A stretch of DNA of 64,000 bases, from the NCBI RefSeq assembly GCF_015352425.1, contig NZ_JADKNH010000006.1, forward strand, positions 124,001-188,000, written 5' to 3'. The notes beneath the pieces are model-generated. The model worked only from the letters and a program-made list of their open reading frames with translations. It was not told the origin of the DNA and searched no databases. Numbering within the stretch: position 1 is the stretch's first letter; the number at the start of each line of letters is the position of its first letter. Position numbers and translations under genes: made by a program. Of this stretch, positions 36,510 to 45,620 are shown one piece after another. Source of the stretch: Fusibacter ferrireducens (GTDB lineage Bacteria > Bacillota > Clostridia > Peptostreptococcales > Acidaminobacteraceae).

Positions 36510-38189
36510 CTATTTTTTAAGTGCTTTTGCCTTCTCTATCATCTCTCTTGCATGATGTTTTGTTGCCGTTGTCATTTCCATCCCGCCTACTAATCGTCCA
36601 ATCTCGTCAACAATTGAATTTTGATCAATTTCTTTTATGGTTGTCATGGTATTTTGAGTTGTCGATTCTTTTTCAATCAATAAATGATGATCTGAAAAAA
36701 CAGCTATTTGTGGCAAATGGGTAATACAGATTACTTGACTCATCTTGGATAGCCTAGAGAGCTTTTCGCCAACAACATTTGCAGTTATACCACTAATGCC
36801 CGTGTCAATTTCATCAAAAATGAGCGTGGGTATATTGTCCAAATGTCCCAATACAATTTTAATGCCCAACATCAGCCTTGAGAGCTCTCCACCGGATACG
36901 ACTTTCTTTAAAGGTTTAAACGGTTGCCCTAAATTTGTTGAAATTAAAAACTCAACTTCATCAAGACCATTTTCATGAACTCTTGTCATCACTTCAAGTT
37001 CAATCTTAAAACGCGTATCCTTCATATTGAGTTCAATCAATTCATTTTGGAGTGCACTTTCGAGTTTTTGGGCACTCTTCTGCCTTAAATCCGTTAAAAC
37101 GCTGGCTTGTTCATTATAGATCAACAGAGATTGATCTCTTTGCTTTTTCAACTCAGAAACCTTGTTTTCAATAGATTCAAAATATTCGAGCTCTTCCACA
37201 ATCGCACTTTCAAAAGCCAGTATTTCAGCTATAGATTGACCGTACTTTGTCTTCAAAGCGTTAATCGTATCCAGTCTTCTTTCAATAAACAAAAATCTCT
37301 CAGGATCAAATTCTAAGTTTTCCTTATAGTTTTCAACATCCTTAGATAAATCCTCCAGAGCATAAAATGCATCCTTCAGTCTGGCTGAAAAGTCCACAAT
37401 TTCGTCATCAAAGGCCTCCAATTTGCTAAATTCATTAGAAAGCGTTGAAAGCTTATTGACAATGCCCTCATCATGATCATTTTTCATCCAAACAACGGCC
37501 TTTTCGAAACTCATTTTTAAAGCCTCAATATTGGATAAGTACTCAAACTCTTTTTCAAGCGCTGTATCTTCATCTGGCTTTAACGAAGCATTTGAAATTT
37601 CATCTAATTGAAAAGTTAGAAAATCAACTTTTTTTGCCTTTTCAAGATCATCTACCCTTAAGGCCTCTATAGCCTTGTCTAATGCTGCGATTTCTCTATA
37701 TGTTGATTTAAGCGCCCTTTTGATCTCTTCGATTGGGATGCCGCCATAGGCATCAATTAAGTTAAGTTGATTCGATTTCATAAGTAATTTTTGATTTTCA
37801 TTTTGTCCATGAAGATCAATGAGGCATTCTGTCACTTCTCTTATAATGTTGAGTGGTGTCACCTGTCCATTCACCCTAGAAATGCTCTTCCCTTTGGCTT
37901 GCACCTCTCTGGCAATGATCACAATTTCATCATCTGTAGGTATATCATACTTGACTAGGAGTTCATTTACGAGATCGTTGGTGTAAAAACTGGCTTTGAT
38001 AGAAGCCTTATCTGCGCCGATTCTAACAGCATCTTTGTTCGCTGTTTGTCCTAAGATCAACCGAATAGCACCCAAAATAATTGACTTTCCAGCACCTGTT
38101 TCACCCGTTATGATATTTAGACCCGATAAGAAATCCACTGTAACATCTTCTATAAGAATGAAATCTTTGATTTTTAACTCAAATATCAT
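36510..38189 (-). CDS. recN: DNA repair protein RecN
   Basis: 559 residues, SMC-like. Walker A is ITGETGAGKS (27-36), a central coiled-coil of about 300 residues follows, then the ABC signature VVSGGELSRLMLG (about 435-447) and Walker B TLIFDEIDTGISG (about 462-474). RecN acts in double-strand break repair. Downstream of argR (20 bp), the normal order. GGAGGC precedes the ATG. Confidence 0.95.
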   Translation of the reverse strand: MIFELKIKDFILIEDVTVDFLSGLNIITGETGAGKSIILGAIRLILGQTANKDAVRIGADKASIKASFYTNDLVNELLVKYDIPTDDEIVIIAREVQAKGKSISRVNGQVTPLNIIREVTECLIDLHGQNENQKLLMKSNQLNLIDAYGGIPIEEIKRALKSTYREIAALDKAIEALRVDDLEKAKKVDFLTFQLDEISNASLKPDEDTALEKEFEYLSNIEALKMSFEKAVVWMKNDHDEGIVNKLSTLSNEFSKLEAFDDEIVDFSARLKDAFYALEDLSKDVENYKENLEFDPERFLFIERRLDTINALKTKYGQSIAEILAFESAIVEELEYFESIENKVSELKKQRDQSLLIYNEQASVLTDLRQKSAQKLESALQNELIELNMKDTRFKIELEVMTRVHENGLDEVEFLISTNLGQPFKPLKKVVSGGELSRLMLGIKIVLGHLDNIPTLIFDEIDTGISGITANVVGEKLSRLSKMSQVICITHLPQIAVFSDHHLLIEKESTTQNTMTTIKEIDQNSIVDEIGRLVGGMEMTTATKHHAREMIEKAKALKK

Positions 38190-38209
38190 ATCGCCTCCGG
38201 CAAAATCGT

Positions 38210-38656
38210 CTATAATAAATCCTTAAATTGTTTAATTACTTTTTGAACTTGGCTTTCATCTCTAATCACTAAAAAGATCGTATCATCCCCTGCAATCGTG
38301 CCAACAATTTCTTTGATATTTAAAGCATCAATAGAAACTGCCGCGGCATTTGCCGAACCCACAAGCGTCTTTATAATAACCATGTTTCCCGCGTAATCCA
38401 CTGAAACAACTGAATTTCGATAAATTTTGAGAAAACGATCATTCACAGCACCTTCTTTTTCTTTAATAGAAGCGTACTTATATCGGCCATCCTTGGTCAA
38501 TACCTTAATCAATCTCATTTCCTTGATATCTCTTGATACCGTAGCTTGAGTAACTTGAAATCCTGAAGCTCTTAATTCGCTTGCCAACTCGTCTTGTGTT
38601 TCCACATCCTTAGCCTCAATAATCTCTAAAATCTTTGATTGCCTCGAATATTTCAT
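38210..38656 (-). CDS. argR: Arginine repressor
   Basis: 148 residues. N-terminal winged helix with ATVSRDIKEM (38-47) as recognition region, and the C-terminal hexamerisation/arginine-binding domain with GTIAGDDTIFLV near 120-131. It controls arginine synthesis and breakdown genes. An ATTCAT-type half-site is visible just upstream (near 38692-38700), but a full ARG box is not convincing. Preceded by GGGAGG. Confidence 0.93.
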   Translation of the reverse strand: MKYSRQSKILEIIEAKDVETQDELASELRASGFQVTQATVSRDIKEMRLIKVLTKDGRYKYASIKEKEGAVNDRFLKIYRNSVVSVDYAGNMVIIKTLVGSANAAAVSIDALNIKEIVGTIAGDDTIFLVIRDESQVQKVIKQFKDLL

Positions 38657-38792
38657 AGTGCCTCCCTAATGATCATATTTCCACAGCTAATATTCATATT
38701 ATATTACAAAAAAAACCTTTAGTAAAATATAACCCTCATAAGTTTTTTATATGTCTATTCTCACTTTAAGCTTATATACAACAACTGCGCCA

Positions 38793-39347
38793 TTACCAGA
38801 TAATGTTCCCCAACAGGCCTGCCAGAATAATATAGTAAATGGGATGTTTTTTATACTTATAAATCACCACAATAAAGAATAAAAACAACGCAACGGCCTT
38901 GAATTCAAGTCCATTAAAGATATTTATGAAATTCCCCTGACCCGTGTACAGCGACACAAGTGCAACCTGTAGGGTTGCCGTGGCAAGTAATCCAATGACG
39001 GCTGCCTTTAATCCGAGCAGTGTTGCCTTTACAATAGGGTGCTCATTAAAATGATTTAAAAATCGTGCAACAATCAAAGCCATCAAAAAGGCTGGCAGAA
39101 TCACTGCAATAGAAGCGGCAATCGCTCCCATGACCCCATACTGCTGAAAACCTATGAACGTCGCCATGTTAATTGCAATTGGACCCGGTGTTGACTGAGC
39201 GATTGCAATTAAATTCGCAAACTCAGCATTTGTAAGCCAACTGTGTTCAATGGCAACAGATCTCAGAAGTGGAATCATAGCCAGCCCGCCGCCATAAGTA
39301 AATGCGCCAATTTTCACAAACTCCAATATAAATCTTATAAAAACCAT
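38793..39347 (-). CDS. Chromate transporter family protein, half B
   Basis: 184 residues, one of the two half-length CHR proteins common in Firmicutes. FVKIGAFTYGGGLAMIPLL (10-28) and the conserved AIAQSTPGPIAINMATFIGF (47-66) are the family signatures; about five membrane helices follow. Two halves form a pair that can export chromate; the natural substrate is often unclear. One base lies between the stop of the first half and this ATG region. The pair is inserted between tlyA and argR. Confidence 0.87.
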   Translation of the reverse strand: MVFIRFILEFVKIGAFTYGGGLAMIPLLRSVAIEHSWLTNAEFANLIAIAQSTPGPIAINMATFIGFQQYGVMGAIAASIAVILPAFLMALIVARFLNHFNEHPIVKATLLGLKAAVIGLLATATLQVALVSLYTGQGNFINIFNGLEFKAVALFLFFIVVIYKYKKHPIYYIILAGLLGNIIW

Positions 39348-39348
39348 C

Positions 39349-39891
39349 TTACTTCACCTTGCCTTTATAGACGAATGCACCCACAATCCCAGCTATGACA
39401 ATGGTAATAATGGGCGAACCATTGTAAAACATAACAAAGACAAATCCCGATAGTGCAATTAAAAAGGCCATATAGTCTTTGATGGATGTCTTGACCATTC
39501 TCACCATAGAGTGACAGAGCAATGCCAAAACCACAATACGAATGCCTTTAAATGCATTTTGAACGATCTCTAATGACTCCAATTGTTTAAAGACAGCTGC
39601 TACCCCCAAAATAATCAAAATGGAGGGTGTAATGACCCCCAGAGCACATGCAATCGCACCCCCTACACCTGCCAATTTATATCCGACAAACACCGCAGTA
39701 TTGGAAGCGATTACACCTGGCAGCGACTGTGCCACGGAGTAACTCTCAAGAATTTCATCCATGGTAAGCCATTTTTTATCCATGACGATTTCACGCTCAA
39801 TAATAGGGAGCATGGCATATCCGCCACCTATGGTCAATAACCCTACTTTAAAAAAGGCAACATATAATTGTTGCCACTTTTTCAACTCCAT
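39349..39891 (-). CDS. Chromate transporter family protein, half A
   Basis: 180 residues. FFKVGLLTIGGGYAMLPII (13-31) and SVAQSLPGVIASNTAVFVGY (51-70) are the equivalent motifs of the other half. About five membrane helices. It is followed at once by the second half and preceded by tlyA with an 11-bp gap. No chromate or sulfate genes are near, so the transported ion is uncertain. Confidence 0.87.
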   Translation of the reverse strand: MELKKWQQLYVAFFKVGLLTIGGGYAMLPIIEREIVMDKKWLTMDEILESYSVAQSLPGVIASNTAVFVGYKLAGVGGAIACALGVITPSILIILGVAAVFKQLESLEIVQNAFKGIRIVVLALLCHSMVRMVKTSIKDYMAFLIALSGFVFVMFYNGSPIITIVIAGIVGAFVYKGKVK

Positions 39892-39902
39892 TTGACTTTC
39901 TC

Positions 39903-40712
39903 CTACTCTATAATCAAAGCCTCATGTGCTTCCTGAACAAGTGCTTTTGTATCGAAACTAAATTGATTCTGTTTCTCCGCTGTTCTCTTTGCATATGCTA
40001 AAAATTCTATATTCCCTTTTGGGCCCTTGATTGGCGAATAAGTGAGTGCTGTTACAAGGAGATGTTGCGCCGCACAGAATGTCATCAACTCATCTAGAAC
40101 GCTCACATGAACTTTAGAATCCCTAACGACGCCACTTTTTCGAACTGCCTCTCTACCCGCTTCAAACTGAGGTTTTATCAGAAAAACGATTTCCGCATCC
40201 ACTTTAAGCAGAGATATTGCAACGGGAATCACCAGTTTAAGAGAGATGAAAGACACATCTATACTCACAAAATCAAGCTCTGTTTTAACCGTTTCCATCG
40301 TTAAATAACGTACGTTCGTACGCTCTAAATTTACAACTCTAGGATCATTTCTAAGTTTCCAGTCCAATTGACCGTAGCCAACATCCACAGAAAATACTTG
40401 TTTTGCACCATTTTGAAGCATGCAGTCTGTGAAGCCGCCTGTTGAAGCGCCAATATCCATACAAATTTTATCCTTTAGGTCTACACCATACATTGTAATG
40501 GCTTTTTCAAGCTTTAATCCCCCACGACTCACATATGGCAATACATTTCCTCTGACCTCAATTTCAGCGTCCACATCAATTTGAGTGCCCGGTTTATCCA
40601 CTTTTTGTCCATTGACATAAACAACGCCAGCCATGATTGTGCGCTTCGCTTTTTCTCTAGACTCTATTATTTTTCGTTCTGATAAGAGTACGTCAATTCG
40701 CTCTTTAGCCAT
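39903..40712 (-). CDS. tlyA: TlyA family rRNA (cytidine-2'-O)-methyltransferase
   Basis: 269 residues. N-terminal S4 RNA-binding domain (RIDVLLSERKIIESREKAKR, 4-23), then a FtsJ-like methyltransferase with motif I CMDIGASTGGFTDCML (83-98) and DFVSIDVSFISL (about 147-158). TlyA methylates the 2'-OH of cytidines in 16S and 23S rRNA; haemolysin annotation in databases is historical. It overlaps dxs by 8 bases, an arrangement conserved in Firmicutes. Confidence 0.92.
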   Translation of the reverse strand: MAKERIDVLLSERKIIESREKAKRTIMAGVVYVNGQKVDKPGTQIDVDAEIEVRGNVLPYVSRGGLKLEKAITMYGVDLKDKICMDIGASTGGFTDCMLQNGAKQVFSVDVGYGQLDWKLRNDPRVVNLERTNVRYLTMETVKTELDFVSIDVSFISLKLVIPVAISLLKVDAEIVFLIKPQFEAGREAVRKSGVVRDSKVHVSVLDELMTFCAAQHLLVTALTYSPIKGPKGNIEFLAYAKRTAEKQNQFSFDTKALVQEAHEALIIE

Positions 40713-42576
40713 TTATTACCTCACTTACCTTTTTTACGATCCCCTCTTTATCGAGTCCCAAATCCTGCATCAACATATCTGTGTCACCATGAGGCACAAA
40801 GACATCGGGAATACCCAATTTATAAAATTTAGTTTTGCCCATGAGATCTGAATGATGCTCTATAAGTTTTGATATAACTTGATCTCCAAATCCGCCACTG
40901 ATGGTATGATCCTCGATTGTGAAGACAAAGTCAATATTTTGAAGCAAGGATTCTAATCTGATGATGTCCAAAGGTTTTATCTGAGAGACATTGATCACAC
41001 GCGCTCCAAGTTCATCTGCACAGGCTAAAGCTGTTTGAACCATTTTGCCTGTGGCAACAAGAGCAACTTTATCACCCTCGTGTAACACTTCAGGATGAAA
41101 AGTCAATTTCGATTGCGTATGCTCTCTTCCGGCACCCATTTGATGGGCCTTTCCTCTTGGATAACGTATTGCTATAGGGCCTTCTTTATAGGTAAGTGCA
41201 AACTGCATCATATCTTCGAGTTCAAATTGATCCTTAGGAGATAAAATCATCATCCCAGGCATATGTGACAAATAGCCAATATCAAAAATCCCATGATGTG
41301 TTTCACCATCATTCCCTACTAATCCCGCGCGGTCAAGACACAACACGACAGGCGCCTTTTGAATGCAAACATCATGTACAATCTGATCATATGCCCTTTG
41401 TAAAAAAGTCGAATAAATGGCTACATAGGGCTTTATGCCCTCCATTGCCAATCCAGCTGCCATGGTTACAGCATGCTGTTCTGCTATGGCAACATCAAAT
41501 ATGCGGTTGGGAAATTTAGATGCAAATTCATTTAATCCCGTACCATCGGCCATTGCCGCTGTAATTGCCACCACATTTTGATTTTCTGTTGCCAACTGAA
41601 TAAGCTTATCTCCAAAAACTTTTGAGTAATCGTTTTTCGCCTTGGATTCAATACACTTTTCAGGATCAAATTGTCCCACACCATGATATTTATTGGGATC
41701 TTTTTCAGAAAAAGCATACCCCTTTCCCTTTTGCGTCAAAACATGCACTAGAACAGGGCCTTTGACATGCTTAATCATCTGAAAAGTTTCAATGAGTTCT
41801 TTTAAATCGTGTCCATTAATGGGACCAATATAAGTGAGTCCAATTTCTTCAAAAAAGAGACCGCCATCCACCACAAAATATTTTAAACTGTCTTTTAATT
41901 TCCCAATAAAGTCGATCATGTTATCGCCAATACTTGGTATTTTTGACAGTGTTGCTTTCGTATCCATTTTGACTTTAGAATACGTTTCCGTTGTTCTAAG
42001 TCTACTCAGCGCTTTTGCAAGGCCGCCTACATTTTCAGATATAGACATCTCGTTGTCGTTGAGCACAACTTTCATATTGGTTTTAACATGTCCTAAATAA
42101 TTTAAAGCTTCAAGTGCCATGCCCCCTGTTAACGCGCCATCACCAATAATGGAAATGACTTCATTATGTGCCTCTTTGAGGTCCCTTGCCGTGGCAAAGC
42201 CAATCCCAGCAGAAATGGAAGTACTGCTATGCCCTGCTTCAAAAATATCATGTTCAGACTCTTTGCGCTTTAAAAAACCACTCAAGCCATTAAATTGTCT
42301 TAGAGATTTAAAGTCCTCTTTTCTGCCTGTCAAAACTTTATGTACATAAGCTTGGTGTCCAACATCCCACAACAACTTATCCGTTGGACTGTCAAATACA
42401 TAATGTAATGCCACAGTTAATTCAACAACACCTAAATTAGAGGACAAATGACCTCCTGTCTTTGATATATTCTCCACTAAAAAAGCTCTCATTTCATGAC
42501 AGAGTACAACGAGCTCTTCAAAGGATAATTGTTTGAGTGTATCTGGATTTTGGATACTATCAAGTATTTTATACAT
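40705..42576 (-). CDS. dxs: 1-deoxy-D-xylulose-5-phosphate synthase
   Basis: About 623 residues. The TPP motif GDGALTGGMALEALN (about 143-157) is present, with NLGVVELTVALHYVF near 45-59, the glutamate in AEQHAVTMAAGLA, and DGETHHGIFDIGYL for substrate. It condenses pyruvate and glyceraldehyde 3-phosphate in the first step of the MEP pathway. I start it at ATG 42576 (MYKILDSIQNP) with AGAAGGGACAG upstream; the longer frame begins inside oapA. It still overlaps oapA by 8 bases. Confidence 0.94.
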   Translation of the reverse strand: MYKILDSIQNPDTLKQLSFEELVVLCHEMRAFLVENISKTGGHLSSNLGVVELTVALHYVFDSPTDKLLWDVGHQAYVHKVLTGRKEDFKSLRQFNGLSGFLKRKESEHDIFEAGHSSTSISAGIGFATARDLKEAHNEVISIIGDGALTGGMALEALNYLGHVKTNMKVVLNDNEMSISENVGGLAKALSRLRTTETYSKVKMDTKATLSKIPSIGDNMIDFIGKLKDSLKYFVVDGGLFFEEIGLTYIGPINGHDLKELIETFQMIKHVKGPVLVHVLTQKGKGYAFSEKDPNKYHGVGQFDPEKCIESKAKNDYSKVFGDKLIQLATENQNVVAITAAMADGTGLNEFASKFPNRIFDVAIAEQHAVTMAAGLAMEGIKPYVAIYSTFLQRAYDQIVHDVCIQKAPVVLCLDRAGLVGNDGETHHGIFDIGYLSHMPGMMILSPKDQFELEDMMQFALTYKEGPIAIRYPRGKAHQMGAGREHTQSKLTFHPEVLHEGDKVALVATGKMVQTALACADELGARVINVSQIKPLDIIRLESLLQNIDFVFTIEDHTISGGFGDQVISKLIEHHSDLMGKTKFYKLGIPDVFVPHGDTDMLMQDLGLDKEGIVKKVSEVING

Positions 42577-43162
42577 TTCTGTCCCTTCTTCCTTGGAGCA
42601 TCTTCTTATATGTTCCAATTGAAAATACAAGTTTTAAAACATAAATGATTTTTCCTGTAAAATCAACAACTTCTTTCGCCCTTGATATTGCGATTTCTTT
42701 CCCGATAGCTTTCCCCCCTACGGTCATTGCAGCCACCAAGCCGCTAATGCCCACAGACAGATAAGGATAAAACTTCGTTGGAATATTGTATTGACTAATA
42801 GCCCCAATAATAATGCCAATGGTTGTTCCACTAATAATTCCAGCAATATCTCCTATGACATCATTACAAAAGTTAGAAACTTTAGAAGCATTTTTGATCA
42901 ACATAATAGAGTATTTTGCACTTTTGATTTGAGCTGATGCCATGGAATGAAAGGGCTTTTCATTAGCTGCGGCAACAGCAATACCAATGGCATCAAAAAA
43001 AATACCGATGAAAATAATAATCATCAGCATCAAAAATGCCGAAAAGACATTCACATTGCGCATGAGTGCTTCAGAGACTACTGAAAAAATCACGGCAAGC
43101 ATAAACGTCATTATAAATGTTCGAATAATCCAACGATAATTAATCTTTCTTTTTGCTTTCAA
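42569..43162 (-). CDS. oapA: OapA-like membrane protein (OLE RNA partner, DUF21-like)
   Basis: 197 residues with four hydrophobic helices (about 11-29, 36-62, 102-122, 130-147) and basic ends (MKAKRKINYR and GRRDRN). The stretch GIFFDAIGIAVAAANEKPFHSMAS resembles the DUF21 membrane domain of CorC/CNNM proteins. Known OapA proteins are about 21 kDa, belong to the DUF21 superfamily, are encoded between the OLE RNA gene and dxs, and bind OLE RNA at the membrane; this gene has that size, position and topology. The start is TTG with AGGTGA upstream; a nearby ATG runs into a stop. Identity rests on context and topology. Confidence 0.8.
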   Translation of the reverse strand: MKAKRKINYRWIIRTFIMTFMLAVIFSVVSEALMRNVNVFSAFLMLMIIIFIGIFFDAIGIAVAAANEKPFHSMASAQIKSAKYSIMLIKNASKVSNFCNDVIGDIAGIISGTTIGIIIGAISQYNIPTKFYPYLSVGISGLVAAMTVGGKAIGKEIAISRAKEVVDFTGKIIYVLKLVFSIGTYKKMLQGRRDRNV

Positions 43163-43221
43163 AGCATTTCACCTATCTAATTTATATTATGCAATCCCAA
43201 CAAATAAAAAAATATGAATAA

Positions 43222-43782
43222 GGCTTAGAGGTAATCCAAAAGGTTAATTCTGCGGCTTAGGTCTAGTAGGATTTCCCATAAGATTACTGTTATGTCGCCA
43301 AAACAGCGGTTTCCCTTTAAATTCTTATTTATAGCGTTACCAACTATAAGACTAGACTACCACTTAGTCCACACTTCAATCCCTTTTTGATCTATAAAAT
43401 AACAGTCTAGGAGATTTCCTCAACAGGCAAACTAATCCCTAGCCTCTTTTGCAACCACGGTTTTGATTAGCAATGGCACCCTCCTATTGGCCAATAGAAA
43501 AGCACCTGAACTACCGTCCACCGTCATCACTCAAGGCAGGCTACACTACACATAACCTTTCGACCAAATGTAGGTTTAATCTTGCACAAAGCAAGTCTCC
43601 ACAGAGTGAGGGTCATTTCCCGCATGCCATTGCGGAATGCCCCCATATCCTTACTCCCAGCACCAACCCGAAACTGGGCGTTTCAAGCAAGAACCAGGAA
43701 CTTCATCGATGTGCCCTTTAGCGGATTTTTAGCCCCGCCTTCAGAATTAGAAGCTCTGACTAGAATACTGCACCTCTAAGCC
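43222..43782 (-). ncRNA. ole: OLE RNA (ornate, large, extremophilic RNA)
   Basis: This 561-base stretch has no credible gene but is GC-richer and more structured than nearby intergenic DNA. Its ends are perfectly complementary over 10 bp: GGCTTAGAGG (minus 43782-43773) and CCTCTAAGCC (minus 43231-43222), enough to close a P1 stem, after which the minus strand becomes T-rich. GC-rich loop-like segments such as GGGGCTAAAAATCCGC and CGACATAACAG lie inside. OLE RNAs are about 600 nt, found in anaerobic or extremophilic Firmicutes, and encoded between ispA and dxs beside the OapA membrane protein gene, exactly as here; they form a membrane RNP linked to Mg2+, cold and alcohol stress. The precise ends and fold are inferred. 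Confidence 0.82.
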
Positions 43783-43807
43783 AACTCTATCATAAATAAG
43801 AATAAAG

Positions 43808-44251
43808 CTAACTTACAATGTTGGCAATCAATACGCCTAAAACTGCGCCAACAGCAACTTCAGTAGGTTTATGTCCTACGAGTTCTTTTAGTCTTTCCTC
43901 TTGCAAATGCTTAAACTCATAGATGTCCTTAATGATATCATTTAAAAGTTTAGCTTGTTTTCCAACTGACCTTCTCACACCTGATGCATCATACATGACG
44001 ATAAACGACATAATGAGCGCAAGCGCATACAGCGGTGTATCAAATCCCATGGTCAACCCAATGGACGTTGAAGCAGCCATAATCGTAGATGTATGCGAAC
44101 TCGGCATCCCACCAGATCCATGAAATCGTTCGAACTTAAATTCCCTCTCAAGAAGAAGTGTAATGATTACTTTGAGCGTCTGGGCAACAAACCACGCCAA
44201 AAGTGATGCCAAAAGCACCTTGTTTTGGGCTAATTGATTTATACTTTCCAT
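43808..44251 (-). CDS. Divergent PAP2 family protein (YuiD-like)
   Basis: 147 residues. GGMPSSHTSTIMAAS (46-60) holds the SxxH-type phosphatase motif and VMYDASGVRRSVGKQA (about 84-99) the second; about four membrane helices. COG1963 proteins are related to PAP2 lipid phosphatases; their substrate is not known, though a place between ispA and dxs suggests polyprenyl phosphates. The stop lies 26 bases before the proposed 5' end of OLE RNA, so the RNA may be cut from a common transcript. CAGGTGA precedes the ATG. Confidence 0.85.
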   Translation of the reverse strand: MESINQLAQNKVLLASLLAWFVAQTLKVIITLLLEREFKFERFHGSGGMPSSHTSTIMAASTSIGLTMGFDTPLYALALIMSFIVMYDASGVRRSVGKQAKLLNDIIKDIYEFKHLQEERLKELVGHKPTEVAVGAVLGVLIANIVS

Positions 44252-44391
44252 GTTTCACCTGTTTCTAATTTATTATATCATCTCAATGATAATTTCCATG
44301 CTCTTAAGACATATCCTATATTGAATTCAATAACTTACTCTACATTATAAAACGTTTATCTGCTTTTGTCGATAAACGTCTCATTTTAGCA

Positions 44392-45270
44392 TCAATAATC
44401 TCTATTCACTAAAAATTTTACAGTTTCAATTAAGAAATCACTTTGGATGTCAAGGGACCTTATGCCCTTTATGATCTCGCCTTCCAATTGTTTTATTCTC
44501 TTTTGAGTGTTATCAAGTCCCAAAAGCATTGGATATGTGCGTTTATCATTTTTAATATCCATTTGCGTTCTCTTTCCCAATTTTTCTGCTGACCCAATTA
44601 AGTCCAACAAGTCATCAACCACCTGAAATAAAAGACCCATTTTGCCTGCAATTTCTTCCACAGCATTAACGGCGTCCTCATGTGCACCACCTAGAATAGC
44701 GCCACTTTTCATCGCTGCAATAATCAGCTTGCCTGTTTTATGGTGGTTTATGAAATCAAGCGTCTCCACATCCATATCATCGCTCTGATACTTAATATCT
44801 GCCACCTGACCTAAGATCATCCCATTGCTTCCAGATGCCTTTAGGATTTCATGCATAGCCTGTATTGCTCGATGTGAATAATCTGATTTAATCACGCGAT
44901 TAAGCATGACTTCATAAGCTTTATTGAGCAAACCATCTCCAGCAAGCACAGCCATATCATAACCATAGACCACATGATTCGTCGGCTTGCCTCGTCGTAA
45001 ATCATCATCATCCATACATGGTAAATCGTCGTGAATGAGTGAATACGTATGAATCATCTCAATGCCCACGGCGAAATCTATTGCATCCTCATATGTGCCG
45101 CCAAAAGCTAAGCACATCTCTATTAATAAAAGCGGTCTAATGCGCTTACCTCCCGCTTTTAAGCTGTAAAGCATCGCATCATTAATAAGCTTTTGAGCTT
45201 GTGATGCGTCTTGAAAATATAAGTCTATCCGCTGTTCGAATGCGTCAATTTTCTTCTGATTATAATTCAT
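44392..45270 (-). CDS. ispA: Polyprenyl synthetase (geranyl/farnesyl diphosphate synthase)
   Basis: 292 residues. First aspartate-rich motif DDLPCMDDDD (81-90) with RRGKPTNH after it, second motif DDLLD (219-223), and KAGGKRIRP (38-46) for IPP binding. The two residues inserted in the first motif are typical of bacterial FPP synthases. It makes C10-C15 diphosphates for the quinone, carrier-lipid or heme-side chain pathways. The gene order xseB-ispA-PAP2-dxs is common in clostridia. GGAGATC precedes the ATG. Confidence 0.93.
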   Translation of the reverse strand: MNYNQKKIDAFEQRIDLYFQDASQAQKLINDAMLYSLKAGGKRIRPLLLIEMCLAFGGTYEDAIDFAVGIEMIHTYSLIHDDLPCMDDDDLRRGKPTNHVVYGYDMAVLAGDGLLNKAYEVMLNRVIKSDYSHRAIQAMHEILKASGSNGMILGQVADIKYQSDDMDVETLDFINHHKTGKLIIAAMKSGAILGGAHEDAVNAVEEIAGKMGLLFQVVDDLLDLIGSAEKLGKRTQMDIKNDKRTYPMLLGLDNTQKRIKQLEGEIIKGIRSLDIQSDFLIETVKFLVNRDY

Positions 45271-45307
45271 TTGATCTCCTGCACATTGACGATTTTAACT
45301 GCCAATT

Positions 45308-45547
45308 CTAAGATTTTTTAAAATCATTTATATTAACTTCCTTTAAAGCATAATCATCTTCTAAAATCATTTTAATTCTAGTTTCAGTATCTTTTAAAAT
45401 CTCAAAACACTCACGATATACCTTTATACCCTCTTCAAAATACTTAAGCATATCCTCTAAAGCTTCATTTCCATTTTCTAATGAATTGGAAATCTCATTT
45501 AACCGCATTATCTTTTGCTCAAAAGCGCCTTTTTTCCCATCTGTCAT
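45308..45547 (-). CDS. xseB: Exodeoxyribonuclease VII small subunit
   Basis: About 79 residues, all helical: FEQKIMRLNEISNSLENG and LEDMLKYFEEGIKVYREC are the typical helix pair of XseB. It binds several copies to one XseA to form the nuclease. The start chosen is ATG 45547 (MTDGKKG) with AAGGGAG 7-9 bases upstream, not the GTG three codons earlier. The XseA stop is about 70 bp upstream. Confidence 0.9.
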   Translation of the reverse strand: MTDGKKGAFEQKIMRLNEISNSLENGNEALEDMLKYFEEGIKVYRECFEILKDTETRIKMILEDDYALKEVNINDFKKS

Positions 45548-45620
45548 TTTGATCACTCCCTTTTTATTGTACCAAATCTCCCTCTTAATACAACTGTTTT
45601 ACACGTGATTTAAGTCATTT

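Noticed and set aside
38660-38710. ARG box upstream of argR
   Set aside because: Only one ATTCAT-like half-site is visible; the second half does not fit the consensus.
43473-43779. Plus-strand open frames of 65-82 codons inside the OLE region
   Set aside because: They have no ribosome binding site, a non-protein-like composition and lie inside a structured RNA gene on the other strand.
43200-43800. RNase P RNA, tmRNA, 6S RNA or a group II intron in the long gap
   Set aside because: The RNase P core, the tmRNA tRNA-like ends and tag frame, and intron domain V are not seen, and 6S RNA is far shorter. The ispA-oapA-dxs context favours OLE.
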